This document shows, one piece after another, positions 9,831-19,477 of a DNA stretch of 26,013 nt (positions are counted from its first letter, which is position 1; each line of letters begins with the position of its first letter). The translations under genes and the position numbers were made by a program. The DNA is from Penium margaritaceum (lineage: Eukaryota > Streptophyta > Zygnematophyceae > Desmidiales > Peniaceae). The notes beneath the pieces are model-generated. The model saw only the letters and a list, made by a program, of their open reading frames with translations. It searched no databases and was not told the origin of the DNA. Where the stretch lies: positions 70,711-96,723 of the forward strand of contig SZWC01009560.1 of assembly GCA_023375785.1 (NCBI GenBank), read 5' to 3'.

Positions 9831-10850
9831 CTTTACCGTACGCCTGTATGTACCTGGAGATCCTGGAGGATTCTCAATTCTAACATCCAAAGGAAAAAAT
9901 AGAGAACTTTCCAAATGAATATTTCACTCGAATCTAACATATATAGTAGTATGAGGCATATGGAATTATCCTCAAATGAACTCAAGTAGATTTTCACATT
10001 CTTCCAACTGATCATGGATATGAAAAGAAAAAAAAAACATAAGTCATATTATTCCTAAGAAAAGATTTTCTTAGATGTTCATTGTTTTTATTGTAGTTTG
10101 GTATTGCCCAGAAAACCTGCCATATAGGTTTGATGAGGGTGGACCATAGAGACCAAGTTGCATTTCACAATGAAGGGTCAAATGCGCCTTAATAAAAATG
10201 AATCTTGGGTATTGAGACTTTCATTTGATAAATTGAATGGCACTGAAGAGATATAAGGTCGTGTTATCACGGCCAAAGAATGAAACAACTGTTTCATTGT
10301 GTCATGAAGGTAACAGAAGAAGCCAAGCCTTTGGGGCCCACATAAATATTCTGGTGGGCCACCAGGAAAAATCATAAGTTCATTCATGTCATCGTGCGGG
10401 ATAGAGTGAGGGATTGAGTGAATGTGTGGAAGACGTCATGGATGTGATGCAAATGTGAAGCATAGATTGAATGGAAAATGGCTGAGAAAGAGTAGTAAGG
10501 AAGTTAAGAGCTTACGGCTGCCTCCCTCCCTCCTTGTACTCCAAAAACCGTCAATCACAAGGAAGAGCTTACTACCACACATCGTGGACAAGCACGAGAC
10601 ATGCGATAACATCTGTTTTTTACTTCTAATGCTTCTCAAAACTTCCAATAAGATGTATCCCAAGGATAAGCACCCGGAAAGAACAAACACCCAGAGCGGG
10701 CTGCATGCAAGCGTTGACAGCTACATCATGCCAAGAACCACCCAAGACAGTAACCGCCTGTAATAGCACCTCATGGTTGTGACCACGGTCCTCACAGTCA
10801 CTTGTTTATCCTTGTTCACCACCCAGAATTAAAACCAAAAAAAAAAAAAT
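9831..10850. other. AT-rich sequence without recognisable gene
   Basis: Contains an A-run at 10024-10037, a 20-bp palindrome at 10279-10298 (AATGAAACA / TGTTTCATT separated by AC) and an A12-13 run near 10837-10848. Short open frames (e.g. plus 10422-10763) show no recognisable domain, codon bias or conserved motif. No gene is supported. Confidence 0.35.
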
Positions 10851-12075
10851 CAACAGTGAACCTGTCACGCACCTCTCGCACATGCTCTTCGCCCACATTC
10901 CTCTTTAGGTCCTTGCTCTCCATTTCCTCATCAGGCCCCTCTCCTGGCGGCACCCCCTCCAAGCATCCTCCTTGCACATCTCTCCTCCCCATCCCTCCTA
11001 CTGTGGCTTTCCTTCGAGCGAGACCATCCCTAAGTGTGCATCCTTCCAACTGCCTCCTAAATGGTGGGTTCCCTTAGTTGCGAAATGCGAAATTCACTCA
11101 CCTATGTGCCTCTCCCATCACCTTTTCCCATATTCAGCCCATTTTCCCCTTTTAAGAGATTCACTAATCTAGCCCCCTCACCTCTCCAATCCTTCTCCAA
11201 TGGCCACTCCCTCACCCTGTTATGCCGAGCGGAACATGGGTGGTTCACAGGGATGAGGTGGAGAGCAGAAGACAAGGAATTGGGACACTTGAATAATTGT
11301 AAAAGCAGGTAGGAGGGCCTTGGACACTCCTCATACCTGCCCTTACCACACCTTCCTCCTGCTCTCCCCTCTCCCCCCCCCCCCCCCCCCCCNNNNNNNN
11401 NNNNNNNNNNNNNNNNNNNNNNNNNNNNNNNNNNNNNNNNNNNNNNNNNNNNNNNNNNNNNNNNNNNNNNNNNNNNNNNNNNNNNNNNNNNNNNNNNNNN
11501 NNNNNNNNNNNNNNNNNNNNNNNNNNNNNNNNNNNNNNNNNNNNNNNNNNNNNNCCCCCCCCCCCCTCCCGTCAACATAATCCTTGCTCTCACCCCGTCC
11601 TCGCTGTCCTTCCCATCCCCTCCCTTGTATCCCCTTGCTGGCACCACCCCCCTCAAGCCCTGCCTGCTTCCCACTCAATCACTGTCCCCTTGTTCTTCCC
11701 CTCCTTTCTTTCCCACTCCCTCCTCCTTCCTTCATCCTTCTCCCTCTCGTTGTCCTCACCCAATCCCCCTTCCGCCCCTCTTCCTCCCTCTCATTATTCC
11801 TTCCTCTCCTCTCCTCCCTTCCCTCTACTTCTCTTCAATATTTGCCACCTCCCTAAGAGCACTTCTTCCCTTTCTTTTCTCCTAAAAAATCCTCTCTTCC
11901 TCCCCTCCCTCCGACTCTCACATTTCCTCCTCCTCAGATATGATACCTCCTCCTCATGCCCTTATTTCTCCATATTGCACTCTCCCACCCCCATATTCCT
12001 TCCTCCTCTTCCTCTTCTCCTCTTCCCACTAGAACCTTCTTTTTCCATCCCATACTTGTACCCTTCTTCCTAGGA
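10850..12075 (+). repeat. pyrimidine-rich strand tract (~1.2 kb including gap)
   Basis: The plus strand is dominated by C and T (TCC, CTCC, TTCC units) from about 10860 to 12075, except for a mixed interval about 11220-11330, and includes the N gap. Open frames in it encode Pro/Ser/Leu strings and are compositional artefacts. Such tracts are prone to triplex formation and to sequencing dropout. Confidence 0.75.
11373..11566. other. 162-bp N gap flanked by poly-C runs
   Basis: Twenty consecutive C at 11373-11392 run into undetermined bases 11393-11554, then twelve C at 11555-11566. The gap therefore sits inside a long C homopolymer or a C-rich tract; its true length is unknown. Confidence 0.95.
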
Positions 12076-12139
12076 TAATGTCAACACAATCAAGATTTTC
12101 CTTGACGATGCATGTGCTTGACCCTTGACACTCACTCAG

Positions 12140-12440
12140 GCATCTACAGAAAAATCGGTATCGTCTTATTCATCAACACCAACATTGTCATAGGGGTCAT
12201 CGGTATAAATGGCAACGGCATCAACATCTCCGTCATGGTCTTATGTTGATGTTGATGTTGACAACCAACATCAACATAAGTTACATTGACATCATCAGCA
12301 TTGGCATTGCCGTCCCTTCTGATGCACATGGACCCTACACTCACTATTGGTAGTGGTAACATCAGCATAGGCATGTTCTACATCGACATCATCGACATCA
12401 ACAGCCCTATCATTAGCATCATTGCCACCATTAGGCAACA
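12140..12440. repeat. GAT/CAT/AAC triplet-rich low-complexity tract with hairpin
   Basis: The tract is built of ATC, CAT, GTT and GAT triplets on both strands. At 12240-12280 a 15-bp perfect inverted repeat (CTTATGTTGATGTTG / its complement) with an 11-nt loop could fold. Frames in either direction give Met/Asp/Val/His-rich strings with no domain. Confidence 0.6.
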
Positions 12441-12510
12441 TTGGACTCCAAAACGAAACGTTAGCAGAACTGTTAGCAGTTACAGGAGGAGTTATAAACA
12501 ATTCTAATAC

Positions 12511-13138
12511 TTAGGCTACGTGTGGGGCTAGTTGTCCTTTTCGTGCCTTCACCCGCCAGTTGGCCGCAATGCTAGTCCACATCCATGGTGGGGATGGCCC
12601 TATAATGCAGACAGGAAATGTTTCTACCCCTGCCACACTGATTTTAGGGCAGGAAGTCTCCCAACATTCCACCTTAGAGTTGGTAGCTGCTCTCTTGGCA
12701 AGACAAGCAAGGTTGCAGCGTGTCGTCATTCAAGACTGTGAATTCAAGGAGTCTCGGTGTCTGCTAGTGCAGTAGTTTGGTGAGTGCTTCAACGTGTTTT
12801 CATTTAGTGCATGCTATGTGCGCTTGCAGACAAAGGGGTTTTGGTTCGTTTATGGTGCGTCCAAGGACTGCATGGAGCAGGTTGTGACATAACTTCAAGG
12901 CATAGAGCAAACATTTGGCGACCAGGAGGAGCCTGTAGAGAGTCCAATCTAACGTTAATACCACCAGTGGAGTCTCAACTAGGTGCCGACCCATCTCACA
13001 GTGATGGAACAGGTGTCACATGCAATGAGAAGGAGCATTTCCACCCTGTGTGGGACAATCTGAGCCATTGAGTACAGTAGTAGGAATATCGTTGCGTGTT
13101 AGGCAGTATCATAACTGAGGTCTAAAGTAGTTGTGGTG
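12511..13138. other. unassigned sequence with short unidentified open frames
   Basis: Frames such as plus 12560-12775 (71 codons, with a TPATLILGQEVSQHS string) and minus 12729-12511 look less compositionally biased than their neighbours but match no family I recognise. The plus frame is followed after a stop by another open piece (12811-13071). A degraded gene or retroelement piece is possible; I would not name it. Confidence 0.25.
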
Positions 13139-13404
13139 ACCTCTCCTTCATCATGGGGATTGTTTGAGCAGTTGTAGAATACGTGGTCAGCTAGTTTGTC
13201 CGTTCGTTTGAGTATGCATTTGTGGATTACCTTTCTTTAATTCGCTTTGTAGTTGACAAGTTGGAGGTTGCATTCACCTACATGATTCTTACAAGATCCC
13301 TTGAGGGTGAGCCGGAAGTTGAGGGTGTGAGGGACGCGGATAGGTTCAACCTTCAGGAGAGATCAAAGGGGAAACTTGAGAATTAAAACATTGTTCTGAT
13401 GTGT

Positions 13405-13525
13405 CAAAGGGGAAGATTAAAACATTCCACCGACCCTCGAAGGTGATGATACATCCGTGATAACATCAAAGGCGATGACACACCCGTGACCACATAACGG
13501 TGGAATGATTTAATCTTCCCCTTTG
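13405..13525. repeat. 121-bp foldback (inverted repeat) element
   Basis: The left arm 13405-13432 and the right arm 13498-13525 are inverted copies, 27 of 28 bases matching, both starting CAAAGGGGAAGATTAAA when read inward from outside. The 65-bp spacer holds a diverged direct repeat of about 27 bp (AAGGTGATGATACATCCGTG / AAGGCGATGACACACCCGTG). Related strings lie just outside (TCAAAGGGGAA at about 13364, ATTAAAATATTTCACC at about 13555). An outer, weaker inverted pair at 13141-13161 and 13593-13614 (CTCTCCT...ATGGGGATT) suggests a larger foldback of about 475 bp. No terminal target duplication was identified. Confidence 0.75.
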
Positions 13526-13619
13526 AGCTCAAATGGAAATACATATGGGTGCAATTAAAATATTTCACCATTTTTTCCAATATTAGTAGGGTATAATCCC
13601 CATCATGGGAGGAGAGAAC

Positions 13620-14490
13620 AACATAGGCTCATGTTGTCTGTCAATAGGACCTTCTCCGTCATGGGTGGCTTTACCTATAAGAGGATGTGTTCACTTTGTG
13701 GGACAAGCTGAGGTAGGAGTTGGAGAAGTTGAGGCAAGACCTGTTGCTGCAAGAGGATGACTGTTTGTAACATCTGGCTTTTTTCAAAGAACAAGGATCC
13801 AGTTTTCATCTGAGCTGGTGCCGCTCTGCCTCTTGCCTCCTTCGTGGGAAATATTTCTGTGATGGGGCCGCAATCTAGCCCCTCCTCTCCTACCCAGACT
13901 GGTGCCTCAGCAGGTTTTGGAGAGTGATATTGGCGGTGGGTTGGTGGGAATGTACGAGCCTTGGCTCAAGCATGAATAGGAGGTGAGGCTCTGGTGGCCT
14001 ACGTTGGTTCCTTGGTCCTAGGGGTAGCTACCAATGTTTTCATTGCAGCGGTTGACCCATACCAAGACAGTTTCACATATATTCATGACCGTTGATGATG
14101 TAGAGTGCCTTGTCTTGCTCACACCAGTAAAGGTGCATGAAAGATGGGTTTCGGCCGGCAGAGCATTGGTTGGGCGAGTTGGCTTTCCATGCCTGTTTCT
14201 TCTCAGAGAATTTGCACCTGGCCATTTCTTATGAGCAACCACTTTCATTGCACAACCTTTGTGTCAATAGATCTTGGCACAAAAGTCTAGGTTCCATGAT
14301 TCTTGAGTTTTCCGATACCTTCTGTGGTTGCTTCATGGAATATTAATAAAAATTTATCAATGTTGGTACTGTAGCGGTCGAACTATTCCGGGACTGCGCC
14401 GCAGGTGCTCGTAAGTGATCATGTTGTAGAGAGGCTTGCTTGCACAATTGGAGTTATGAAAATGATGGGATTTTGCTGACCCACACATTG
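13620..14490. other. unassigned sequence
   Basis: Mixed-composition DNA with open frames up to 76 codons (e.g. plus 14034-14234 and minus 14248-14018) in which I recognise nothing. The overlapping plus frames at 14034-14346 hint at an old coding remnant, but no motif supports it. Confidence 0.25.
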
Positions 14491-15180
14491 GTTACGACAG
14501 CCACGACCTCTGCAACCGCAAGATCAGCAGCGCTCCCAGCACACGGCAGGCTCTTGCCCACACTCGTGCTTTAGGAATTGCAGTCGTCTCTTTGGCAGCA
14601 GCCACACTCCGCATTTGGCAAGCATCCACACTCCTCCCGGATGCAAAAGCAGCGCTGCCCCCTGAACCGCGGTGCATCTGCACCCGTGCTCTAGTTGCCT
14701 CTACCGCATTGGCCGTGGTAACTCCCATCACAACAGCGACGATCACGGTACCAGCAACACTCTCAGTGCACAGTGTGCTCACGTCCACCATGCTTCGGCA
14801 GCCTCAGCCATCTCTTTGAAAGCAGCGGCACCCCGCATTTTGCAGGCATCCGCACTCCTCGCTGCTGTAACATCAGCGCTGCCCCTCGGCCCGTGGTGCA
14901 TCTGCACCCGTGCTCCAGTCGCCTCCACCACATTGGCCACGGTAGCTCCAGTCACAGCAGCAAAGATTCCGGCAGCAGCACCGCTCTCAGCGCACAGCAG
15001 GCACGCGTCTACATGTGCTTCAGCAGCTGCAGTTGTGTCATCTTGACATGCATCTGCATCTTCACGCAGCTGCAGAAACAGGCAGCCCTCGTCCAACAGT
15101 GCATCTGTGCCCGTGCTCAACTTCAAGCTACCACATTGGCAGTGGTGGAATCAGTCGCAGCAGCAGCGGACTTGAAAGCA
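14490..15180 (+). repeat. ~225-bp tandem repeats of leader type
   Basis: Three diverged units: the string CCGCATTTKGCARGCATCC occurs near 14611 and 14835 (spacing 224), and TGCATCTGCACCCGTGCTC with its variants occurs near 14674, 14899 and 15100. Each unit also carries a CCACATTGGCCACGGTAGCTC-like string. The same strings, more diverged, occur on the opposite strand at 16440-16830 in the leader of fragment B, so this array appears to be leader-type sequence of the retrotransposon family lying in inverted orientation to B. The unit length is close to the 227-bp leader repeat of element C. Confidence 0.6.
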
Positions 15181-15347
15181 CAAACACGCCAACGCAAAGG
15201 CAAGAGAGGAAAGAGCAAGGGCAAGACAGTACCAAGCTCACCAGGCCTAGTGGTGGAGTGAGAAGAGGGGAGGAAGCGCAGCTGCTGCAGATGCCGCAAC
15301 GTTTGATATGGTGGATGACATGAAGACAATGAGACACGCGAAACCTG

Positions 15348-16160
15348 TCAAAAGCAGCAGCCTGTGAGTGTGGAGATGGTTGTAGCTGTAGAGACAAGGA
15401 CCTGGATGTGGTGACTAGAGGCCAGTGTCATGGAGGTGTGAATAGAGGCCACTTCTCTGGAGAGTACAGTGAATGATGTTGTTGCTGCTGCTACTAGTGC
15501 ATTTGCTATTGTGGTGACCTGTGTAACGACGTTGATTGCAGCCGCTGCGAGGGGCCCTTGATCGACTACAGCAGTGGTGTAGGTCTCAATGGCTCTTCCA
15601 GCAACAGTGATACCAGGTGCACGACCAGCGCGTGAAATTGCAGCAAACGTGGAGGCAACAACACTGGAAACAAGTGTTCCTTCTGGTAAACAAAGAATGT
15701 CAGAGGGTGCCAATGAAGCTGATTCTGGACAAGAGACTGCTAGAGATGCAGCGCGGTGAGGAACGGAAGGCCTATGTAATGCTGCTGGGACTGCTGGTGC
15801 TGCCACACCGGGGGAAGAACGTTGACTCTGTGGATGTGTCCTTTGGGTAACGGGTGGGCTTACAGAAGATTGAAGAGGTCTCTGATCCTGTGGCTGGCAC
15901 GTTCTGTGCCGTCGGTGAGTCGTCAGAAGCAGACTGACAGTAGGCAGCGTACTCTGCGATGTTCTCCCGCTCATCGTCTGAGGTCGGATCGTAGTCCTTA
16001 CCAAGGTTGTACCATGGACTGCGGCGGCTGAGTCTCGACCACACCTCACGCTCCGCCCTCCTCTCGTAGTAGGCGAACTCCTCAATGCGAGCGTACTCAG
16101 ATGCGACAGTGGGTGAGATCGGGATCGTCTCAGTTTTTGGGGGTGACGCCAGGGTGTTGA
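15348..16160 (-). pseudogene. upstream ORF (ORF1) of fragment B
   Basis: Two overlapping minus frames give the product. The first (about 16130-15870) reads VWSRLSRRSPWYNLGKDYDP and later SPTAQNVPATG, matching VWSRVHRSSPGYHPGEDFDP and SPTAQNEPATA in C. After a frameshift near 15870 the second frame is open to 15348 and reads SSVSPPVTQRTH, VVASTFAAISRAGRAP, GRAIETYTTAVVDQGPLA and AAINVVTQV, closely matching C. Long open frames and matching amino acids in a highly decayed region argue that this was protein-coding. Indels near 15355 cut the hydrophobic C-terminal part. Function unknown. Confidence 0.7.
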
Positions 16161-16299
16161 CTGTCCAGCTACCTTGTTGGGAAATCGCTCAAAACGCCGA
16201 AGTCGCTGCTACGGAGTCGACAAAGGGTGATGAACGGGGACTTCTGCGAGAGTGACAGCAGAGGCTACTGTCCCACCTGCTGCTGCAACCGTGCAACTT

Positions 16300-17015
16300 C
16301 AGCTTCTGTCGCTACCGAAGCTGATGCTGCTGTTGTGAACACTGTGGCTATGTCAGCTCACAAGTGACGGGAGAGGCACTTGCTGCTAGACTGTTGTCGC
16401 TGCAATAGTTGCTGCAACCAGCGCAACGGTGGAGTTTTAGGTGTAGATGCACCACGAGCTGCAGTTGAGGCAGCTGTGCCTGTTGTGAGTGGTGCAGACA
16501 CACCACATGCACCAATGTTTTGGTTGGCAATTAAGGCGCAGATGCACTGACCGTGGTTGAAGAACGGGTGTAGACGCACCACGTGCCAGCAGTACCACTG
16601 TTGGTGCCGACGCACGTGGGTGGACTACGGTACAACGGCGGTCGGGGTGCGTGGGGACGAAAGCACGTTGTTCAGAATGAGAACCAGTGCAAAACTCCGA
16701 CCCTGGGGTGAGAAACGATGCTGCAGTGATTGCTATTGCGACGATGAGAGCTGCCCCGGTCAATGTAGCAGTCATAGCAGGTACCCGGGTGCAAATGTAC
16801 CACAGGGTTGTGGTAGAAGGGTGCAGAGGCACTGAGGGGCAGCCCAATTTCGACGTTAGGGTTGCTTCCAAGGAGACGAGAGTCGTCAACTCGAAGCACA
16901 ACCACGTGCAGACGCAAGCTGTGTGCTCTGAGCAGAGCTGCTGCTACAGATGCAGCAGTTTTGACTGGTTCAACCACTGCTAGGACGAGTAAACGCAGCA
17001 ACGGTGGACCCAGCC
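16300..17015 (-). repeat. leader repeats of fragment B
   Basis: Contains irregular copies of a GTGCATCTGCACC-type string on the minus strand (plus-strand GTGYAGAYGCACC near 16441, 16531, 16568 and 16821), in which the motif is nearly palindromic, and CACGTG or CACGTGC cores near 16576 and 16903. It corresponds in position to the leader of C. Minus frames through it are Cys/Thr/Ala-rich and broken; I do not call a gene. Confidence 0.5.
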
Positions 17016-17612
17016 TGTTGGTTATAGTTGTGACACACGCAAGTGCCCTCTTGTCTCCACTCACACACCCACATCATCACTGCAGGTGATTAATCTGGAC
17101 TGAGGCTATCTGGTGCAAAACTGTGACACATCATGAGGCACACAGTGGTGGTGCCGCCATCAAGCTACCAATCGGTGGCCACAGCACCAATCTCGTCACA
17201 AGCCTTAGTTTAGAGATGACTTTGCAAACCAAAATGGAGAATACATTTTGTAGGATTGCATGCCTGTGGTTTGGTTGAAGTTTCACACACTTGCATGCTC
17301 CTAGAGTGGTGAATCAGGTTGCTGATCCCTCGGGACCACACGTCAGGTTGTACCGGCGTGTGAGAAATCGCCTGGAGCTCGCTCGCTCCAGGGGCAGGTT
17401 CGATCCCTGGGTGGCGTCCGGGCCCCACGTCGAATGCCTCGCGTGGGTGGCCCGGTCAACTGGCACTTACCACCTCGCTCACTTGTTACTTACTCACTTG
17501 GCTTTCGCTTACCTCCTTGTGTGTTTAAGTGAGCTTGCCCTGATTCATAGTGTCGCCCCGTTGCACACTTGCTTGCTTACTTGTGTGCTTACTTAGTAGC
17601 TGCTGCTACCTA
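17016..17612 (+). repeat. 5' LTR of element C
   Basis: Begins TGTTGGTTATAG, identical to the start of the 3' LTR at 25412, and matches it to 17470. The end is set by the primer-binding site at 17614; the last 140 bp (17471-17612) are rich in CTTAC/CACTTG strings and have no counterpart in the 3' LTR or in the LTR of A. It contains A-box-like and B-box-like motifs and an 8-bp hairpin (listed separately). The LTR should drive transcription and supply the polyadenylation signal of the element. Confidence 0.85.
17307..17407 (+). promoter_or_regulatory. tRNA-like Pol III A-box and B-box motifs with hairpin inside the LTR
   Basis: TGGTGAATCAGG at 17307-17318 agrees with the A-box consensus TRGCNNAGYNGG at all but two positions. 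GGTTCGATCCC at 17397-17407 satisfies the B-box GWTCRANNC and sits in a T-arm-like CAGG-loop-CCTG. They are 78 nt apart, within the range seen in tRNA-derived SINEs. Between them CCTGGAGC / GCTCCAGG (17371-17392) forms a perfect 8-bp stem with a 6-nt loop. The 3' LTR has the same set (one change in the A-box, ACC for ATC). LTR A keeps the B-box as GGTTCAATCCC and most of the hairpin. Whether Pol III uses it is not shown. Confidence 0.5.
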
Positions 17613-17613
17613 C

Positions 17614-17625
17614 TGGTATCAGAGC
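17614..17625 (+). other. primer-binding site (initiator Met tRNA)
   Basis: TGGTATCAGAGC is the complement of the 3' end of plant initiator methionine tRNA including CCA, the standard minus-strand primer of plant copia elements. It lies 1-2 bases after the inferred end of the 5' LTR. Confidence 0.9.
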
Positions 17626-17699
17626 AAGGAGGACCCTCTCCTCCTCGGGACAGTCCTGAGACCTCGTCGGGCCACGTCAGTGTGGCGGGTGATCCCGGG

Positions 17700-18500
17700 C
17701 AAGCAACACACTTGCGACTGTGACAGCCACAGCCACTGCACCCAGCAGCCGCAGTCATTGCACCCACGTGGTGTGTGGTGCATTTGTCTTGTGCAAAGGA
17801 CCAGCACATTCTTGCTTCCAACTCCTCGCACCCCGCCGAGCTTCGGCCTCAGCACGTACGTTGGTGCTGCCACGTAACCCCACCAACAGCAGCATACTTA
17901 GTCCCCGTGGCTCACGAGTGGCGTTGCTCTCATGCGTGAACTGGTGCAGCTTCGCTGCCGTACTCACGTACCTCGCCGAGTTTCGGCTCCAGCACGCACA
18001 CAGGTGCTACCACGTGGTGGCACCAGCCGCCGCACCTATCTTCCACCGGCCGATCGTGCGCTCCTCGGACCAGCAGTTTCTGTCCTGCGGCAACCGCACG
18101 TGCACATTCTCCGCAGCAGCATACTTAGCCTCCGTTGTTCACGGGGTTGCTGCTCTCGTACGTGGACCAGCACAACTCCGCTGCCACCTCCACGCACCCC
18201 GCCGAGTTTCGGCCCCTGCACACGCATAGGTGCCGCCACGTGGTGGCACCTACCGCCGGACCTGTCTTCCATTGGCCGTCCGTGCACTCCTCGCAACAGC
18301 ACAATCCGCACCCGTGTCTAACGTGGTGCGTGGATCTTGTGCGTGGGACTGGCACATCACCGCTGCCTTCCGCATCTGATGTGCCATTCCCCATCTGCTT
18401 CATCGTCCTGGTTGCGGCCGACACATCTACTGCAGCCACGTCACCACAGCAACCAAGGCCCATCCCCGTGCACCCCTTAGCACCTCAGGCTGCCCTCCGG
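17700..18500 (+). repeat. leader of element C with ~227-bp repeats and G-box palindromes
   Basis: AGCATACTTAG with its following 60 bp occurs at 17891 and 18118 (offset 227). The block CGCCGAGTTTCGGC... recurs near 17833, 17972 and 18199. In the last two copies it is followed by a 22-bp near-perfect palindrome centred on CACGTG (18003-18024 and 18229-18250). Plus frames are open for long stretches (about 17720-18229) but lack an ATG and are Ala/Pro/Arg/His-rich. It may be a packaging or translation-control leader; no product is called. Confidence 0.65.
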
Positions 18501-18508
18501 GCAGCCAA

Positions 18509-19477
18509 GTGCTCGGCGCACTGGCGTCTCCTCCTGAAGCCGAGCCAACTCCTACGTCTCCCACGGCCTCACGTGAGCGTGCCCGCATTGACGAAGAGCT
18601 CACGTACTACGAGGAGCGGGCGGAGAGGGAGGTGTGGTCGAGGGTGCATCGCAGCAGCCCGGGCTACCACCCCGGCGAGGATTTCGACCCCGCCGACTAC
18701 TACAAGTGGGCAGACAGTCGGGACTACGCAGTCCACCGTCAGTCTGCCGCCAACAACTCTCCGACGGCGCAGAACGAACCAGCAACGGCGCCACCGCGTG
18801 ATCACAGGACTCTTCACTCACCGGTAAGCCCACCCGTTGCCCATAGGACACGCCACCAACGTCTATGGTCTGCACCTCGTGGCGCAGCGCCAGTCTCCGC
18901 GGCAGCAGCATCAGGGGCGTCTACTCCTCACCGTGTCACTTCTCCAGCCGCATCAGCCGCAGAGTCAGCGTCCTCATCATGTCCTGACACTCTGTCTGCA
19001 CTGCATGCTGCACTCGTGTCCAGTGCTGCTGTTGCGTCTACTTTTGCAGCCACTGCACGTGCCACACGTGCACCAGCTAGCACTGCCACTGGCAGAGCTG
19101 TTGAGACCTACACCGTAGCTGCTGTTGATCAGGGACCCTTGGCAGCTGCTGCTGTCAACGTAGTGACCCAGATTCCCGCTGCAGCAGACGCAGTTGCATC
19201 CGCAGCAACGGAAGTGGCAACAGCGCTCTCCAGCGCTGTTGAATCCATCAGTACCTCCACGTCGCAAGCATCATCCTTGCCCTCCTCTTCATCTTCAGTG
19301 ACTCGGCACATTCGGCTGTTGATCTCGACTGCTGCAGCCATCTCCACCCTGTCAGCTGCAGCGCTGACAGGAGTGGCCTGCCTCATCGTCTCCACATCAA
19401 CTACTGTTGCAGTTGTAGCCTCCTCAGCTGCAGTAGCTCTCCCACCGTTGTTCTCACTGCGGCGCTGTGCTTGGTGA
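18509..19477 (+). pseudogene. ORF1: Ala/Ser/Thr-rich protein upstream of gag (element C)
   Basis: 322 codons, ended by TGA at 19475. There is no in-frame ATG near the start; the first possible codon is GTG, so the true start is lost, upstream, or the frame is a Gag extension. Order: a Pro/Glu N-terminal part (LASPPEAEP), SPTASRERARIDEEL and EERAEREVWSR, a Tyr/Asp-rich part (PGYHPGEDFDPADYYKW), an Ala/Ser-rich middle with GRAVETYT and VDQGPLAAAAVNVVTQ, then about 45 mostly hydrophobic residues near the C-terminus (LLISTAAAIS ... VALPPLF) that could form one or two membrane helices, and a terminal RRCAW. It is in the same frame as gag (ATG 19646), separated only by TGA 19475 and TAG 19586. It is conserved in B and partly in A. 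Family unknown to me; not a normal part of copia elements. Confidence 0.6.

Larger units (their letters stand above)
15180..17015 (-). mobile_element. fragment 'B' of the same retrotransposon family (leader + ORF1)
   Basis: On the minus strand, 16160 to 15180 aligns collinearly with 18530-19525 of element C, from the LASPP...SPT string through the conserved GGTGAGCTTGGT...CGTTGG.GTGTTTGTG sequence just ahead of gag. The stretch 16160-17015 is its repeat-rich leader. At 15180 homology stops abruptly and leader-type repeats in the other orientation begin; at 17016 the LTR of element C begins. B therefore lacks gag, pol and both LTRs within the window. C may have inserted into B's leader. Confidence 0.75.

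Noticed and set aside
11102-11885. Open frames across and beside the N gap
   Set aside because: They consist of undetermined residues and Pro/Ser/Leu strings from a C/T-rich strand.
12511-13071. A small host gene
   Set aside because: Open frames of 60-86 codons without motif, clear start context or supporting neighbours; left as unassigned.
14490-15180. CRISPR-like repeat array
   Set aside because: Units are ~225 bp, diverged along their whole length and without unique spacers; the context is eukaryotic retrotransposon leader.
15128-15397. Separate hydrophobic minus-strand ORF downstream of ORF1 in fragment B
   Set aside because: It is the frameshifted continuation of B's ORF1 and the pre-gag sequence, as the alignment with 19340-19525 of C shows.
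17300-17420. A complete tRNA gene in the LTR
   Set aside because: Only A-box-like, B-box and T-arm-like parts are present; no acceptor stem or anticodon arm of a standard cloverleaf can be drawn with confidence.
18509-19477. ORF1 as an env gene
   Set aside because: It lies upstream of gag, has no visible signal peptide, cleavage site or cysteine pattern, and only a C-terminal hydrophobic stretch; calling it env would be unsupported.
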